A stretch of 11,411 nucleotides of DNA, taken from NCBI GenBank assembly GCA_031288885.1, contig JAITQP010000130.1:1-11411 (forward strand). Direction: 5' to 3'. Source of the stretch: Prevotellaceae bacterium. GTDB taxonomy: Bacteria > Bacteroidota > Bacteroidia > Bacteroidales > UBA932. The notes below the pieces were generated by a model. That model saw nothing but the letters and a program-made list of their open reading frames with translations, did no database searches and was not told the DNA's origin. Positions within the stretch are counted from its first letter, which is position 1. Each line of letters starts with the position of its first letter. Shown one piece after another: positions 1 through 8,900 of the stretch. Made by a program: the position numbers and the translations under genes.

Positions 1-83
1 TTTTCACAAAAATCTATTGTACGTTATCCCATAAAAATCTATAAAATGAGCGCCTGATGTTGCCGCACCTCCACGCTTCGCGC

Positions 84-118
84 CATTAATCATTAATCAT
101 TAACCATTAATCATTAAA
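84..118. repeat. five-copy heptamer tandem repeat after gltA
   Basis: Five head-to-tail copies of a 7-bp unit, CATTAAT. The third copy ends in C and the fifth ends in A. The array begins 4 bases after the gltA stop codon in the direction of gltA transcription, following a run of T. No GC-rich stem precedes the T run, so this is not a convincing intrinsic terminator. The rest of the left edge (1-83) shows no open frame of interest. It does contain a 10-bp direct repeat, AAAAATCTAT, at 8-17 and 33-42, of unknown meaning. Confidence 0.85.
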
Positions 119-122
119 AAAA

Positions 123-1466
123 TCATCTATCGCCGATGGGGAGGTAGGGCAGCACCTCAAGGATGTTCCTGTAGGCGGGTCGGATGATGCGCCGGCTCTT
201 GAAGTTGAGCTCCTCAATGCGGTGCGCCGTCCACCCAACGATGCGCGCCATGGCGAACAGCGGCGTGTAAATCTCCTGCGGCAACCCAATCATTTCGTAC
301 ACAAAGCCCGAGTAAAAGTCAATGTTGGAGGATACGCGCTTTTTTTCGCCCTTAAAGTTGTAGAAAGATTCTATAGCTCTTTCCTCCAGCAGCTCAAGGA
401 AAGCGAGCTCGTCCTCGCGCTCCTTTTCCTTTGCCAGCTTTCGCGCAAACTCCTTGAGGAGGATTGCGCGCGGGTCGGAAATGGTATATACGGCGTGGCC
501 TATGCCGTAAATCAGCCCCGTTTTGTTGTAGGCTTCCTTGCTGAGCATGCGCACAAAGTAGGCGTCTATTTCGTCCTTATCCGTCCAGTCGGCAATGTTT
601 TGCTTCAGGTGGTTGAACATATCTACCACCTGAATGTTTGCGCCGCCGTGCAGCGGGCCTTTCAGCGAGCCTATCCCCGCCGCAATGGACGAGTAGGTGT
701 CGGTGCCCGACGAGCTGGTGACGCGCACGGTGAACGTTGAGTTGTTGCCGCCGCCGTGCTCGGCCTGCAGCACCAGCAGCAAGTCCAGCATCTGCACATC
801 GAGCGGCGTATAGTTCTTTTTCAGCATGTAGAGAAAATTTTCCGCGATGGAAATATTTTCGAGCGGATGCCGAATGTGCAGCGAGCGCCCCTGCGAGCTG
901 TGGCGCAGAATGTTGTAGGCATACGCCACAATGGTTGGGAACTTGGAGATGAGCTCAATGGATTGGCGCATCAGGTTATCGGGCGACGTGTCGTCGGGGT
1001 TGGGGTCGTCGTTGTACATTTCGAGCACGCTGCGGGCAAGGATATTCATAATGTTTTGCCCCTCCAGCTCGATGATGTTCATTTTAATCTTCTGCGCCAG
1101 CGGCATGTTGCTACACACCATTTCGCGGAAGCTGTCGAGCTCTTCCCTGTCCGGCAGCCTGCCGGAGAGCATCAGGAAGGCGACCTCCTCAAACCCCAAG
1201 CGCTTGTTTGCGGTCAGGTTGTGCGCAATATCCTCTATGTTGTAGCCGCGGTAGTAGAGCTTGCCCGGGATGGCCTTCAGGGCGCCGTCCGGCATACGCT
1301 CGTAGCCCACCACGTTGCCTATTTGGGTGAGCCCTACCAGCACGCCCGAGCCGTCTTCGTTGCGCAGGCCGCGCTTTACGTTGTACGCTTTAAATAGATT
1401 GTTGTCTATCCTACAGGTGGTTTTCACCGATTCAGACAGCTTATAAATAAGGTATTCTTCTTTCAT
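123..1466 (-). CDS. gltA: citrate synthase
   Basis: Condenses acetyl-CoA with oxaloacetate to give citrate, the entry step of the TCA cycle, in the cytoplasm. The 447-residue product shows the citrate synthase catalytic triad: His273 in PLHGGAN, His324 in GIGHAVY followed by DPRA, and Asp383 in SSNIDFYSG. A further active-site His lies in LQAEHGGGN (His237). The C-terminal GWTAHRIEE segment (411-419) and the arginine-rich stretch RRIIRPAYR (425-433) fit the substrate and CoA region. The start is the ATG at 1466; the N-terminus MKEEYLIYKLSE resembles Bacteroidetes homologues as I recall them. It is the last gene of acn-icd-gltA, 78 bp after icd, with no full promoter motif in the gap, so it is probably cotranscribed. 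A 2-methylcitrate synthase is possible in principle, but the context favours citrate. Confidence 0.95.
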   Translation of the reverse strand: MKEEYLIYKLSESVKTTCRIDNNLFKAYNVKRGLRNEDGSGVLVGLTQIGNVVGYERMPDGALKAIPGKLYYRGYNIEDIAHNLTANKRLGFEEVAFLMLSGRLPDREELDSFREMVCSNMPLAQKIKMNIIELEGQNIMNILARSVLEMYNDDPNPDDTSPDNLMRQSIELISKFPTIVAYAYNILRHSSQGRSLHIRHPLENISIAENFLYMLKKNYTPLDVQMLDLLLVLQAEHGGGNNSTFTVRVTSSSGTDTYSSIAAGIGSLKGPLHGGANIQVVDMFNHLKQNIADWTDKDEIDAYFVRMLSKEAYNKTGLIYGIGHAVYTISDPRAILLKEFARKLAKEKEREDELAFLELLEERAIESFYNFKGEKKRVSSNIDFYSGFVYEMIGLPQEIYTPLFAMARIVGWTAHRIEELNFKSRRIIRPAYRNILEVLPYLPIGDR

Positions 1467-1544
1467 GTTACTTGCAAATTAGTGCCTCCGTCCCCAGCAG
1501 CGGGCATCGGAAGCGGATTAACGATTTATAAAAACCTGCGATTT

Positions 1545-2735
1545 TTAGCTCTCGCCAGCTATAAGGTTTACCAAATGCTCGCCAAACTCTACGGTGCCGA
1601 GCGTTTCTCCGTTGGGCATAAAGCGGGCAATGTCGTACGTTGCCTTTCCGCCGGCAAGCAGCTTGTCCATTGCGGCAACCATCAGGTTGGCCGCCTCAGT
1701 CCAGCCTATGTACTTGAGCAGCATGGCCGACGAGAGGAAGAGCGAGGAGGGGTTTGCCATGTTTTTTCCGGCAATGTCGGGCGCCGTTCCGTGCGTTGCC
1801 TCAAAGATGGCGTGCCCGCTCTCGTAGCAGATGTTTGCGCCGGGCGCTATGCCCACGCCGCCTACCATTGCCGCCAGCTGGTCGGAAATGTAGTCGCCGT
1901 TGAGGTTTAGGGTGGCAACCACCGAGTACTTTTCCGGCGTCAGCAGGGTGTTTTGCAGGAAAGCATCGGCGATAACGTCCTGAATAAAAAATTTCCCCTC
2001 GGCGAGCTCCTTTGCGTACTCCCGCTGCGCCAGCTCGTAGCCCCAGCGCTTGAAGCCGCCCTCGGTGTACTTCATAATGTTGCCCTTGTGCACGAGCGTT
2101 ACGCTGGGCAGCCGGTTGGCCAGCGCGTACTCAATGGCAGCCCGCACCAGCCGCTCCGTGCCCTCCACCGAAACGGGCTTCACCCCAAAGGCGGAAGTTT
2201 CCGGAAAGCGTATGCCGGTTACGCCCATTTCCTCCGTCAAAAACTTCAGGAATTTGTTGGCCTCCGGCGTTCCCTGCTGCCACTCGATGCCGGCGTAAAT
2301 ATCCTCCGTATTTTCACGAAAAATAACCATATTCACCTTGTACGGCGCCTTGACGGGCGAGGGCAAGCCCGATATCCAGCGCACCGGACGCAGGCATACG
2401 TACAGGTCGAGGGCTTGGCGCAGCGCCACGTTGAGCGAGCGGATACCCTCGCCCACCGGCGTGGTGAGCGGCCCCTTAAGGCCTACCACGTACGCGCGAA
2501 ACGCCTCCACCGTTTCGTCCGGCAGCCAGCTGCCGGTGGCGCAAAACGCCTTTTCGCCGGCCAGCACCTCCCGCCAGCAGATGGAGCGGCTGCCGCCGTA
2601 AGCCTTGCCGACGGCAACATCTACCGCCGCCCTACATACGGGGGTTATTTCTTTGCCAATACCGTCGCCCTCGATAAAGGGGATGGTAACCTTGTCCGGC
2701 GTTACGAGCCGGTTATTTTGCTTTACTATTTTCAT
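1545..2735 (-). CDS. icd: isocitrate dehydrogenase (type I, decarboxylating)
   Basis: Oxidises isocitrate to 2-oxoglutarate and CO2, using NAD or NADP and a divalent metal. The 396 residues align by eye with E. coli Icd almost throughout: IEGDGIG (21-27), the isocitrate loop with Ser100, Asn102, Arg106, Arg116 and Arg140, Tyr147 in EDIYAGIEW, Lys217 in VHKGNIMK, and metal-binding Asp257, Asp281 and Asp285. The segment before Asp257 is about 13 residues shorter than in E. coli, and a two-residue GH insertion precedes FEATHG. At the cofactor site it has Asp320, Ile321 and Ala327 where E. coli has Lys344, Tyr345 and Val351, but keeps Tyr367 and Arg371 (E. coli 391 and 395). This mixture points to NAD use or dual use. 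The ATG at 2735 lies inside the end of acn, with a 23-bp overlap in another frame and no clear Shine-Dalgarno site, suggesting translational coupling. Confidence 0.95.
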   Translation of the reverse strand: MKIVKQNNRLVTPDKVTIPFIEGDGIGKEITPVCRAAVDVAVGKAYGGSRSICWREVLAGEKAFCATGSWLPDETVEAFRAYVVGLKGPLTTPVGEGIRSLNVALRQALDLYVCLRPVRWISGLPSPVKAPYKVNMVIFRENTEDIYAGIEWQQGTPEANKFLKFLTEEMGVTGIRFPETSAFGVKPVSVEGTERLVRAAIEYALANRLPSVTLVHKGNIMKYTEGGFKRWGYELAQREYAKELAEGKFFIQDVIADAFLQNTLLTPEKYSVVATLNLNGDYISDQLAAMVGGVGIAPGANICYESGHAIFEATHGTAPDIAGKNMANPSSLFLSSAMLLKYIGWTEAANLMVAAMDKLLAGGKATYDIARFMPNGETLGTVEFGEHLVNLIAGES

Positions 2736-4989
2736 TATTTTTTAGGTAATTTAGCGCGCTACCGGCGTGATACCACTTAATTTGTAAATCGTTGAACGTA
2801 TGCCTGACGAGGAAAGACTCCTGCGACCCGTCGGCGTGGTGGAGCACGGCGGTGAGCGGCTCGCCCGCCCGAAAGCTTTGCATGCCAACGATGGAAATGC
2901 TGTCATCCTCCCGTATCCTGCTGTAGTCGCGCTTGTCGTCGAAGGTGAGCGCCAGCATTCCCTGCTTTTTGAGGTTTGTTTCGTGAATGCGCGCAAAGCT
3001 CTTGGCCAGAATTGCCTTTACGTTGAGAAACCTCGGCTCCATGGCGGCGTGCTCGCGGGAGGAGCCCTCGCCGTAGTTTTCCTCCGCCACCACCACCGAC
3101 GAGATGCCCTTTATCTTGTACTGTCCGGCAACGCTCGACACCTCCTCGTACTCGCCGTTGAGGCGGTTCAGCACGGCGTTGGTTTTTCCGTTAAACGCGT
3201 TCACCGCGCCCATCAGCAGGTTGGCGGAGATATTCTCCAGATGTCCGCGAAAGCGGAGCCACGAGCCGGCCATTGAGATGTGGTCGGTGGTGCACTTCCC
3301 CGCCGCCTTAATCAGCAGCGTCATGCCCATCAGGTCGCTCTCCTTGGGGGCGGGGAACGGGCGCAGGAGCTGCAGCCGGTCGGACGCTGGGTCGATGCTC
3401 ACCTCCGCCGCGCTGCTGCTGGGGGCAGCGTAGCCGTAGCCGGTTTTTACAAAGCCGCCGGACGGAAACTCCGCGCCGCGCGGCTCCGCCAGCCTTACCC
3501 TGCGCCCGTCCTCCGTGGCGAGGTCGTCCGTTAGCGGGTTAAAGCAGAGGCTGCCGGCAACGGTGAGCGCCACCGTCACCTCCGGCGAGGCTACAAAGGC
3601 GTGGGTGTTGGGGTTGCCGTCGGCGCGCTTGGCAAAGTTGCGGTTAAAGGAGGTAACGATGGAGTTCCTAACGGTGCTGCAGCGGCTGTCCGTGTAGCGC
3701 TTCCACTGGCCTATGCAGGGCCCGCAGGCGTTTGCCATGATGACCGCCCCGATGCGCCGGAAGTCGTCCATCAGCCCGTCGCGCTCGGCAGTGCGCCGGA
3801 TGAGCTCCGACCCCGGGTTGACGATGAGGCGCGTGCTCACCTTTACCCCCTCGCTTGCCGCCTGACGCGCCACGGCCGCCGCCCTGCTCAAATCCTCGTA
3901 CGACGAGTTGGTGCACGAGCCTATCAGCCCAGCCTCCACCCGCTGCGGGTAGCCGTTGGCGCGCACCTTGTCCGCAAAGGCGGATATGGGCATGGCGGCG
4001 TCGGGCGTAAAGGGGCCGTTGATGTGCGGCTCCAGCTGCGAGAGGTTTACCTCGAGCACCCTGTCGTAGTGCCTGTCGGGCAGCTCCGCCACCTCGCGGT
4101 CGGCCTGCAGGTAGGGCGCGACCGCCTGCGCCAGCTCCGCCACCTCCTGCCGCCCCGTAGCGCGCAGGTACTCCGCCATTTTTTCGTCAAAGGGGAACAC
4201 GGAGGAGGTTGCGCCCACCTCCGCGCCCATGTTGCAGATGGTAGCCTTGCCGGTAGCCGAGAGCGACGCCGCGCCCTCGCCAAAGTACTCGATAACGGCG
4301 TTGGTAGCGCCCTTTACGGTGAGCATGCCCGCCAGCTTTAGGATAATATCCTTGGGGGTAGCCCATCCGCTCAGCGCTCCCGTCAGCCGAACGCCAATCA
4401 GCAGCGGCATTTTCAGCTCCCACTCCATCCCGCTCATCACGTCCACAGCGTCGGCGCCGCCCACCCCCACGGAGAGCATCCCCAGCCCGCCGGCGTTGGG
4501 CGTGTGCGAATCCGTGCCCACCATCATTCCGCCGGGGAAAGCGTAGTTCTCCAGCACCACCTGATGAATAATACCCGCCCCCACGCTCCAGAACCCAAGC
4601 CCGTACTTGTTTGCCGCCGCCTTCAAAAAGTTGTACACCTCGCGGTTGGCGTTTCGGGCAGCCTCCAAGTCGTGCTCCGCGCTTCGGTCGGCCTGTATCA
4701 GGTGGTCGCAGTGAACGGTGGCGGGCACGGCGGTTTTTTGCCTGCCGGCGTTCATCAGCTGCAGCAGCGCCATTTGCGCCGTAGCGTCCTGCATTGCCAC
4801 CCTGTCCGGACGGAAGTTGACGTAATCCTCCCCCCGCCGGTAGGCTTTTGCGCGCTGCGCATCGTACAGGTGGGCGTACAAAATCTTTTCGGCAAGCGTC
4901 ATGGGGCGGTCAACCTTTTTGCGCATGGCGTCCACCTTGGCGGCAAGGCGTCCGTAAAAGCGCCGTATCATGTCAATATCGTATATCAT
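2713..4989 (-). CDS. acn: aconitate hydratase, mitochondrial type
   Basis: Isomerises citrate to isocitrate through cis-aconitate with a [4Fe-4S] cluster. The 758-residue length and motifs fit the mitochondrial-type family, which is known in Bacteroides, rather than the longer AcnA or the AcnB type. Cluster ligands are Cys359 in GSCTN and Cys422/Cys425 in [11 protein letters not shown], one residue off the mature mitochondrial numbering. Active-site segments are HCDHLIQA (93-100), [11 protein letters not shown] (158-168) and the catalytic serine in [13 protein letters not shown] (641-653). The C-terminal swivel domain follows (about 550-758). The start is the ATG at 4989, giving MIYDIDMI as in Bacteroidetes homologues as I recall them; a second Met at residue 7 is less likely. 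First gene of acn-icd-gltA, about 41 bp from a consensus -7 box. Its last 23 bp overlap icd. Confidence 0.95.
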   Translation of the reverse strand: MIYDIDMIRRFYGRLAAKVDAMRKKVDRPMTLAEKILYAHLYDAQRAKAYRRGEDYVNFRPDRVAMQDATAQMALLQLMNAGRQKTAVPATVHCDHLIQADRSAEHDLEAARNANREVYNFLKAAANKYGLGFWSVGAGIIHQVVLENYAFPGGMMVGTDSHTPNAGGLGMLSVGVGGADAVDVMSGMEWELKMPLLIGVRLTGALSGWATPKDIILKLAGMLTVKGATNAVIEYFGEGAASLSATGKATICNMGAEVGATSSVFPFDEKMAEYLRATGRQEVAELAQAVAPYLQADREVAELPDRHYDRVLEVNLSQLEPHINGPFTPDAAMPISAFADKVRANGYPQRVEAGLIGSCTNSSYEDLSRAAAVARQAASEGVKVSTRLIVNPGSELIRRTAERDGLMDDFRRIGAVIMANACGPCIGQWKRYTDSRCSTVRNSIVTSFNRNFAKRADGNPNTHAFVASPEVTVALTVAGSLCFNPLTDDLATEDGRRVRLAEPRGAEFPSGGFVKTGYGYAAPSSSAAEVSIDPASDRLQLLRPFPAPKESDLMGMTLLIKAAGKCTTDHISMAGSWLRFRGHLENISANLLMGAVNAFNGKTNAVLNRLNGEYEEVSSVAGQYKIKGISSVVVAEENYGEGSSREHAAMEPRFLNVKAILAKSFARIHETNLKKQGMLALTFDDKRDYSRIREDDSISIVGMQSFRAGEPLTAVLHHADGSQESFLVRHTFNDLQIKWYHAGSALNYLKNNENSKAK

Positions 4990-4996
4990 ATATCAT
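4976..4996 (-). repeat. triple heptamer at the acn start with duplicate ATG
   Basis: Read on the minus strand, three 7-bp units stand in tandem: ATGATAT, ATGATAT, ACGATAT. The second contains the acn start codon. The first contains an out-of-frame ATG at 4996 that would begin a seven-codon frame (M-I-Y-D-I-R-Y) ending in TGA at 4975-4973, across the acn start. Because the unit is 7 bp, the duplication copies the start context but shifts the frame. Whether the upstream ATG is used cannot be told from sequence. Confidence 0.6.
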
Positions 4997-5029
4997 AATC
5001 GCAATTATGGCAAACTTAAGATTGTTGAA

Positions 5030-5037
5030 CAAATATA
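5030..5037 (-). promoter_or_regulatory. -7 box of the acn-icd-gltA promoter
   Basis: On the minus strand this reads TATATTTG, a perfect match to the Bacteroidetes -7 consensus TAnnTTTG. No good TTTG lies 19-21 bp upstream, so the -33 element is weak. The position implies a leader of about 30-35 nt before the acn ATG at 4989, a normal layout. This is the best promoter candidate for the TCA operon. Confidence 0.55.
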
Positions 5038-5148
5038 GCAAAAAAAGTTGGGAATAATAGCTAATAGCCAACAGCTCGCGGTTAACGGTTGAGTATGTGG
5101 GAGAAAGAGAGGCTGACAGAGCAATGAGAAAGTAAAAAACTTTATCAC

Positions 5149-5156
5149 CAAATATA
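5149..5156 (-). promoter_or_regulatory. second upstream -7 box on the minus strand
   Basis: Another perfect TATATTTG on the minus strand, about 160 bp upstream of acn and just beside the inverted-repeat element at 5175-5318. No matching -33 element was found. It could be a second, distal promoter for acn or a chance match: a six-base fixed motif is expected once every few kilobases of both strands, and more often in AT-rich DNA. Confidence 0.2.
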
Positions 5157-5174
5157 ACTTACACTAACAGAGAT

Positions 5175-5318
5175 GCACGCCTTGCGTCATTGCGAGCGAA
5201 GCGAAGCAATCCAGCGAACTCGTTTCATTCCGTCTCCCGTTGGATTAACTTCGTTAAACTCCGCTTCGCTCCGGTTGGCTACGTGAATCCGCTTCGCTCT
5301 CAATGACGCAAGGCGTGC
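5175..5318. repeat. 144-bp inverted-repeat element (GCGAAGCG type)
   Basis: The outer arms 5175-5192 and 5301-5318 are perfect 18-bp inverted repeats. With one mismatch the pairing extends inward to 5203 and 5290, giving 29-bp arms. Inside are a small hairpin TTAAC-TTC-GTTAA (5235-5247) and further GCGAAGCG/CGCTTCGC copies (5197-5204, 5262-5269, 5290-5297). A third copy of the arm tip, GCACGCC, stands at 5334-5340. The left arm contains a CATTGCGAGCGAAGCG string of a kind I recall recurring between genes in many bacterial genomes. No transposase is present, so a REP- or MITE-like non-autonomous repeat is the best reading. An 80-codon minus-strand frame across it (5187-5429) is probably a by-product. 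Confidence 0.75.
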
Positions 5319-5523
5319 TGAAAAAACCATGCCGCACGCCGTATAAAAATCTCCACGGGCAAATGGGAATGAAAAGTCACCTACTTTTCTATAAACCATT
5401 AACCGCCCGACCGCCTCCTTTGTGCGCACACATTATCAAGACATTACACTTCGCCAAGTAAAACGTATCAAAAATCATAGTACATAAATCATTTTTCTCA
5501 ATCATATTAAAATTTTAACGATT

Positions 5524-5531
5524 TATATTTG
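5524..5531 (+). promoter_or_regulatory. isolated plus-strand -7 box
   Basis: TATATTTG, a perfect TAnnTTTG match on the plus strand, 115 bp before the AC repeat. No TTTG is found at the right distance upstream. A transcript from here would run through the AC repeat and the susC leader, giving a leader of roughly 460 nt, or it could serve the small frame that begins at 5568. Weak on its own. Confidence 0.2.
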
Positions 5532-5567
5532 TGGCATGCATTCACAACCTATAAATTCTGATATCTG

Positions 5568-5738
<171 letters not shown>

Positions 5739-5757
5739 CATAGCATTTTTTCCGAAA

Positions 5758-5789
5758 TTTCAAAGAGTTACAGACAAAAATAATTTTTG
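5758..5789 (+). promoter_or_regulatory. candidate susC promoter (-33 and -7)
   Basis: TTTC at 5758-5761, a 20-bp spacer, then AATTTTTG at 5782-5789. Against the Bacteroidetes consensus TTTG-N19-21-TAnnTTTG this is one mismatch in each box, with ideal spacing. It starts 34 bp after the end of the AC repeat and would give a leader of about 200 nt before the susC ATG, holding all the inverted repeats between 5811 and 5987. No better plus-strand match was found nearer to susC. Confidence 0.35.
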
Positions 5790-5810
5790 TGCTTGGAGTT
5801 TTTTTGTGCA

Positions 5811-5878
5811 CCAAAAGTCCATTTTGGCGGCATTACAGGCATGGCGTGGCAAATACCTGTTCTTTTCGCAGCCGCCAA
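5811..5878 (+). promoter_or_regulatory. nested hairpin in the susC leader, with a competing stem
   Basis: TTGGCGGC at 5824-5831 pairs perfectly with GCCGCCAA at 5871-5878, and inside it ACAGG at 5835-5839 pairs with CCTGT at 5856-5860. An alternative small hairpin, CCAAAA-GTCCA-TTTTGG at 5811-5827, uses bases 5824-5827 of the larger stem, so the two cannot form together. Such mutually exclusive stems are typical of attenuators and RNA switches. There is no T run right after the large stem, so it is not a simple terminator, and I recognise no known riboswitch class. Confidence 0.4.
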
Positions 5879-5888
5879 GTTTTGTCTA

Positions 5889-5987
5889 TAGATGTTGATA
5901 GCCATCCTTTCTTTCTACCTGTAAACCAAGCATAACCACAGCTTGAAAGCTCTACTGATATTTTTATTGTTTTTTTATCAACATCTA
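5889..5987 (+). repeat. perfect 12-bp inverted repeat flanking 75 bp just upstream of susC
   Basis: TAGATGTTGATA at 5889-5900 and its exact reverse complement TATCAACATCTA at 5976-5987 enclose 75 bp. The right arm ends 12 bases before the susC ATG, within the ribosome-loading region. In RNA, pairing of the arms would hide that region. In DNA, the arms could be sites for a recombinase that flips the segment between them, as with invertible promoters in Bacteroidetes, although 75 bp is short for that. A small hairpin AGCT-TGAA-AGCT lies inside at 5940-5951. Confidence 0.6.
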
Positions 5988-5999
5988 ATAAAATATATT

Positions 6000-8900
6000 A
6001 TGAATCTACAGATCAAAATCCATCCATTACAATTAAAATTAATTGTTACCGCTTGCCTACTATTTTTTTTCAACGTTTGCGGCATGGCGCAAAGCGTTGC
6101 AGTTACAGGAACGGTATCAGACGAAGCAGGAGCGCCGCTGGCCGGCGTAACCGTCCGCGTGTCGGGCGCTCCCATTGGAACGGTAACCGCCTCAGACGGC
6201 ACCTACACGCTGAACGTGCCGGGAAGCGAATCCGTATTGCAGTTTTCCTGCATTGGCTACACCGCCAAATCCATAAAAATAGAAAACCAGAGGGTGATTA
6301 ACGCTGTTATGGCGGAAGATTTGCAAGCTCTGGACGAGGTGGTTGTGGTGGGGTATGGCGTGCAAAAGAAAAGCGACGTGACCGGCGCGCTTGTTCGCAT
6401 TGGCGAAAAGGAAATAGAAGCGTTGCCGGTGCAGAACGTGCTGCAAGCTATGCAGGGAAAAATGGCGGGCGTGGACATCACCTCCAACGAGCGTCCGGGT
6501 GAAGTGGGAAGCATACGTATCCGAGGCGAACGCTCGCTAAACGCAACCAACAGCCCGCTCTACGTGGTAGATGGCATTCCCCTGCAGGGCGAAGGCATAG
6601 GCATCGAAAACCTAAACCCGGATGACATTGCCTCTATCGACGTGCTGAAGGACGCCTCGGCAACGGCCATCTACGGCTCGCGGGGCGCAAATGGCGTAGT
6701 TATCGTTACGACCAAAAAGGGGAGCAGCGGAAAGCTGAGCCTGAACTACTCGGGAAAGTACTCCGTGGATAAGCTCTACGACCGCACCACCATGATGAAC
6801 GCCGTCGAATGGCTGGAGTACAGCCGGCGGGCAAAATCGTGGGGTAAGGCCTATGTTGTGTCCCAAGAGCAGGACGAGGCTTGGTTTGGAAACGACCCCT
6901 ACGCATGGGAAAACATTAAAAAAGGTTGGGCAGCCGGAACTTGGAATGGCAGTTTAGTGCCCAACTACGATTGGACGGAGCACGGACAGCAAACCGGCAT
7001 TACGCAGGAGCACACCATCAGCGCGAGCGGCGGAACGGAAAGGCTGCAAAGCTACGCCTCGTTTGGCTACCTGAACCAAAGGGGAACGCAGCCCGGGCAA
7101 GCCTACGAGCGCTACACCGGAAAGGCGAGCACTGAAATTCAGGCAACCGAGTGGTTTAAGCTTGGAGCTTCGCTCAACGCTACCTTTGGGACGCAGGAGT
7201 ACGGCTATGATTTCAGGAAAAGCACCACTGGCGCCGACGATTTGTACCACGCGCTGCAAGGAATGCTTCCCCATACGGTTCCCTACACGCCGGAGGGGGA
7301 GTACATCCGGCTACCGGGAGGCGACGTTAACATTATCAACCCCATACAAGAGGTGGATTTGTGCCAAAACCAGCGCCAGAACATACGGCTGCTGGGTAAC
7401 TTTTACGGCGAGCTGGGTTTTGGTAAAATCCTAAAGGAGCTGGACGGGCTGACATACCGCGTACAGTTTGGCCCCGACTACCGCAACGGGCGCACCGGCA
7501 TTGCCGACGCCGACAAGTCCATTAACGGCGACGGGCAAAACGTTGCACGTTACGAAACGGACATAAAATACTCGTGGACACTGGACAACTTGCTGTACTA
7601 CAACAAATCATTCGGGCAACACGACGTAGGTATTACGCTGCTGCATAGCGCATCGGCGGCCTACAACGAGGGGGCAAAGATGAGAAGCAACGTTGCCTCA
7701 TCCAAAGAGCTGTGGTACAACATAGGATCTGCTTCCGATATAAAAGGCTACGAATCATACCTCACCGAAAGCCAGCTGGAGTCGTACATGGTTCGGGCTA
7801 ACTACGACTTCTCCCAAAAATACCTCCTAACGCTCTCCGGACGCTGGGACGGCGCTTCGCAGCTGGCAGAGGGGCACAAGTGGGATTTCTTCCCCTCGGC
7901 CGCGCTGGCTTGGCGAATGGAGCAGGAGGAGTTTTTGAAAAACGTGTCGTGGTTGAGCCAGCTGAAACTACGCCTTGGCTACGGCGTAACCGGTAACTCC
8001 GCCATAGATTCCTACGCCACGCTGGGCGAGGTGGTGAACAACTTCTACCACTTTGGGAGCACCACCGTCGTGGGCATGGTTGCCAACGACCCCTCGCTTA
8101 CCACCGAAGATCAGGCGGCTATGGCAAACAAAGAGCTGCGGTGGGAAAAAACATCCCAGCTTAACCTTGGCTTAGACTTTTCGCTACTCAGCGGGCGCAT
8201 TGGAGGATCCATTGACCTCTACCAGTCCACCACCAGCGATTTGCTGATGGAGCAGGCGCTGCCCGGCCTGACGGGGTACCTTGCAACGTGGGCAAACGTT
8301 GGCGCTACCAAGAATAAGGGTGTGGACGCTACGCTAAACACGGTCAACATCAAGACCAAAGATTTCATTTGGCAATCTTCGCTGACGTTCTCCGCCAACA
8401 AGGACGAAATCACCGAGCTTGCCAACGGAGCGCTGGAAAACCTGAACGGCGACGGCACTTGGCCATGGATAGTGGGGCAACCGCTAAAGGTTTACTACGA
8501 CTACGCTTACGACGGCATCTGGAAAACGAGCGAGACCGAAGAAGCCAAAAAGTACGGCAGGCTGCCGGGTGAAATCAAAATAAAGGACATCAGCGGGCCC
8601 GACGGAGTACCCGACGGCAAAATTGACGAAAACTACGACCGTGAGGTGATAGGCAAAGCGCAGCCCACATGGTCGGGCGGATTCCAAAATACGCTCTCGT
8701 ACAAAAACTTCGAACTCTCGTTCTTCATGTTCGGACGCTTTGGTCACAAAATCCGCGCCGGCGCAGAAACTCTCTCAGGACGCTATGCCATGCGCCAACT
8801 GGACTACTGGATAGCCGAAACCAACGAAGACGCCCTCTATTACGCTCCGGGCGTAGGCGGCGAAAGCGGAGACACGTACAGAACCTCAATGAACTATCAG

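Noticed and set aside
222..1397. Plus-strand open frames (222-740 and 756-1397) opposite citrate synthase
   Set aside because: They are antisense shadows of a clear citrate synthase gene whose GC-rich third positions suppress stops. The translations are rich in His, Arg and Val without family motifs.
1953..2780. 275-codon plus-strand open frame opposite icd
   Set aside because: Shadow of icd, with no signal, domain or start context of its own.
3601..4341. 246-codon plus-strand open frame opposite aconitase
   Set aside because: Shadow of the GC-rich acn gene; the opposite strand encodes intact catalytic motifs throughout.
123..4989. Prophage, integron or CRISPR content
   Set aside because: No integrase, transposase, cas gene or spaced repeat array was seen anywhere in the window.
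5187..5429. 80-codon minus-strand open frame across the inverted-repeat element
   Set aside because: Its C-terminal half is simply the repeat read as protein and its N-terminal half has no recognisable domain. It is better explained as a repeat by-product.
5421..5430. Palindrome TGTGCGCACA as an operator
   Set aside because: A single 10-bp palindrome far from any mapped promoter is weak evidence; it is noted only within the intergenic description.
5943..5999. TTG start giving SusC 19 extra residues
   Set aside because: The extension lies before a complete normal signal peptide that starts at the ATG at 6000, and the TTG sits inside a small hairpin. The ATG is the better start.
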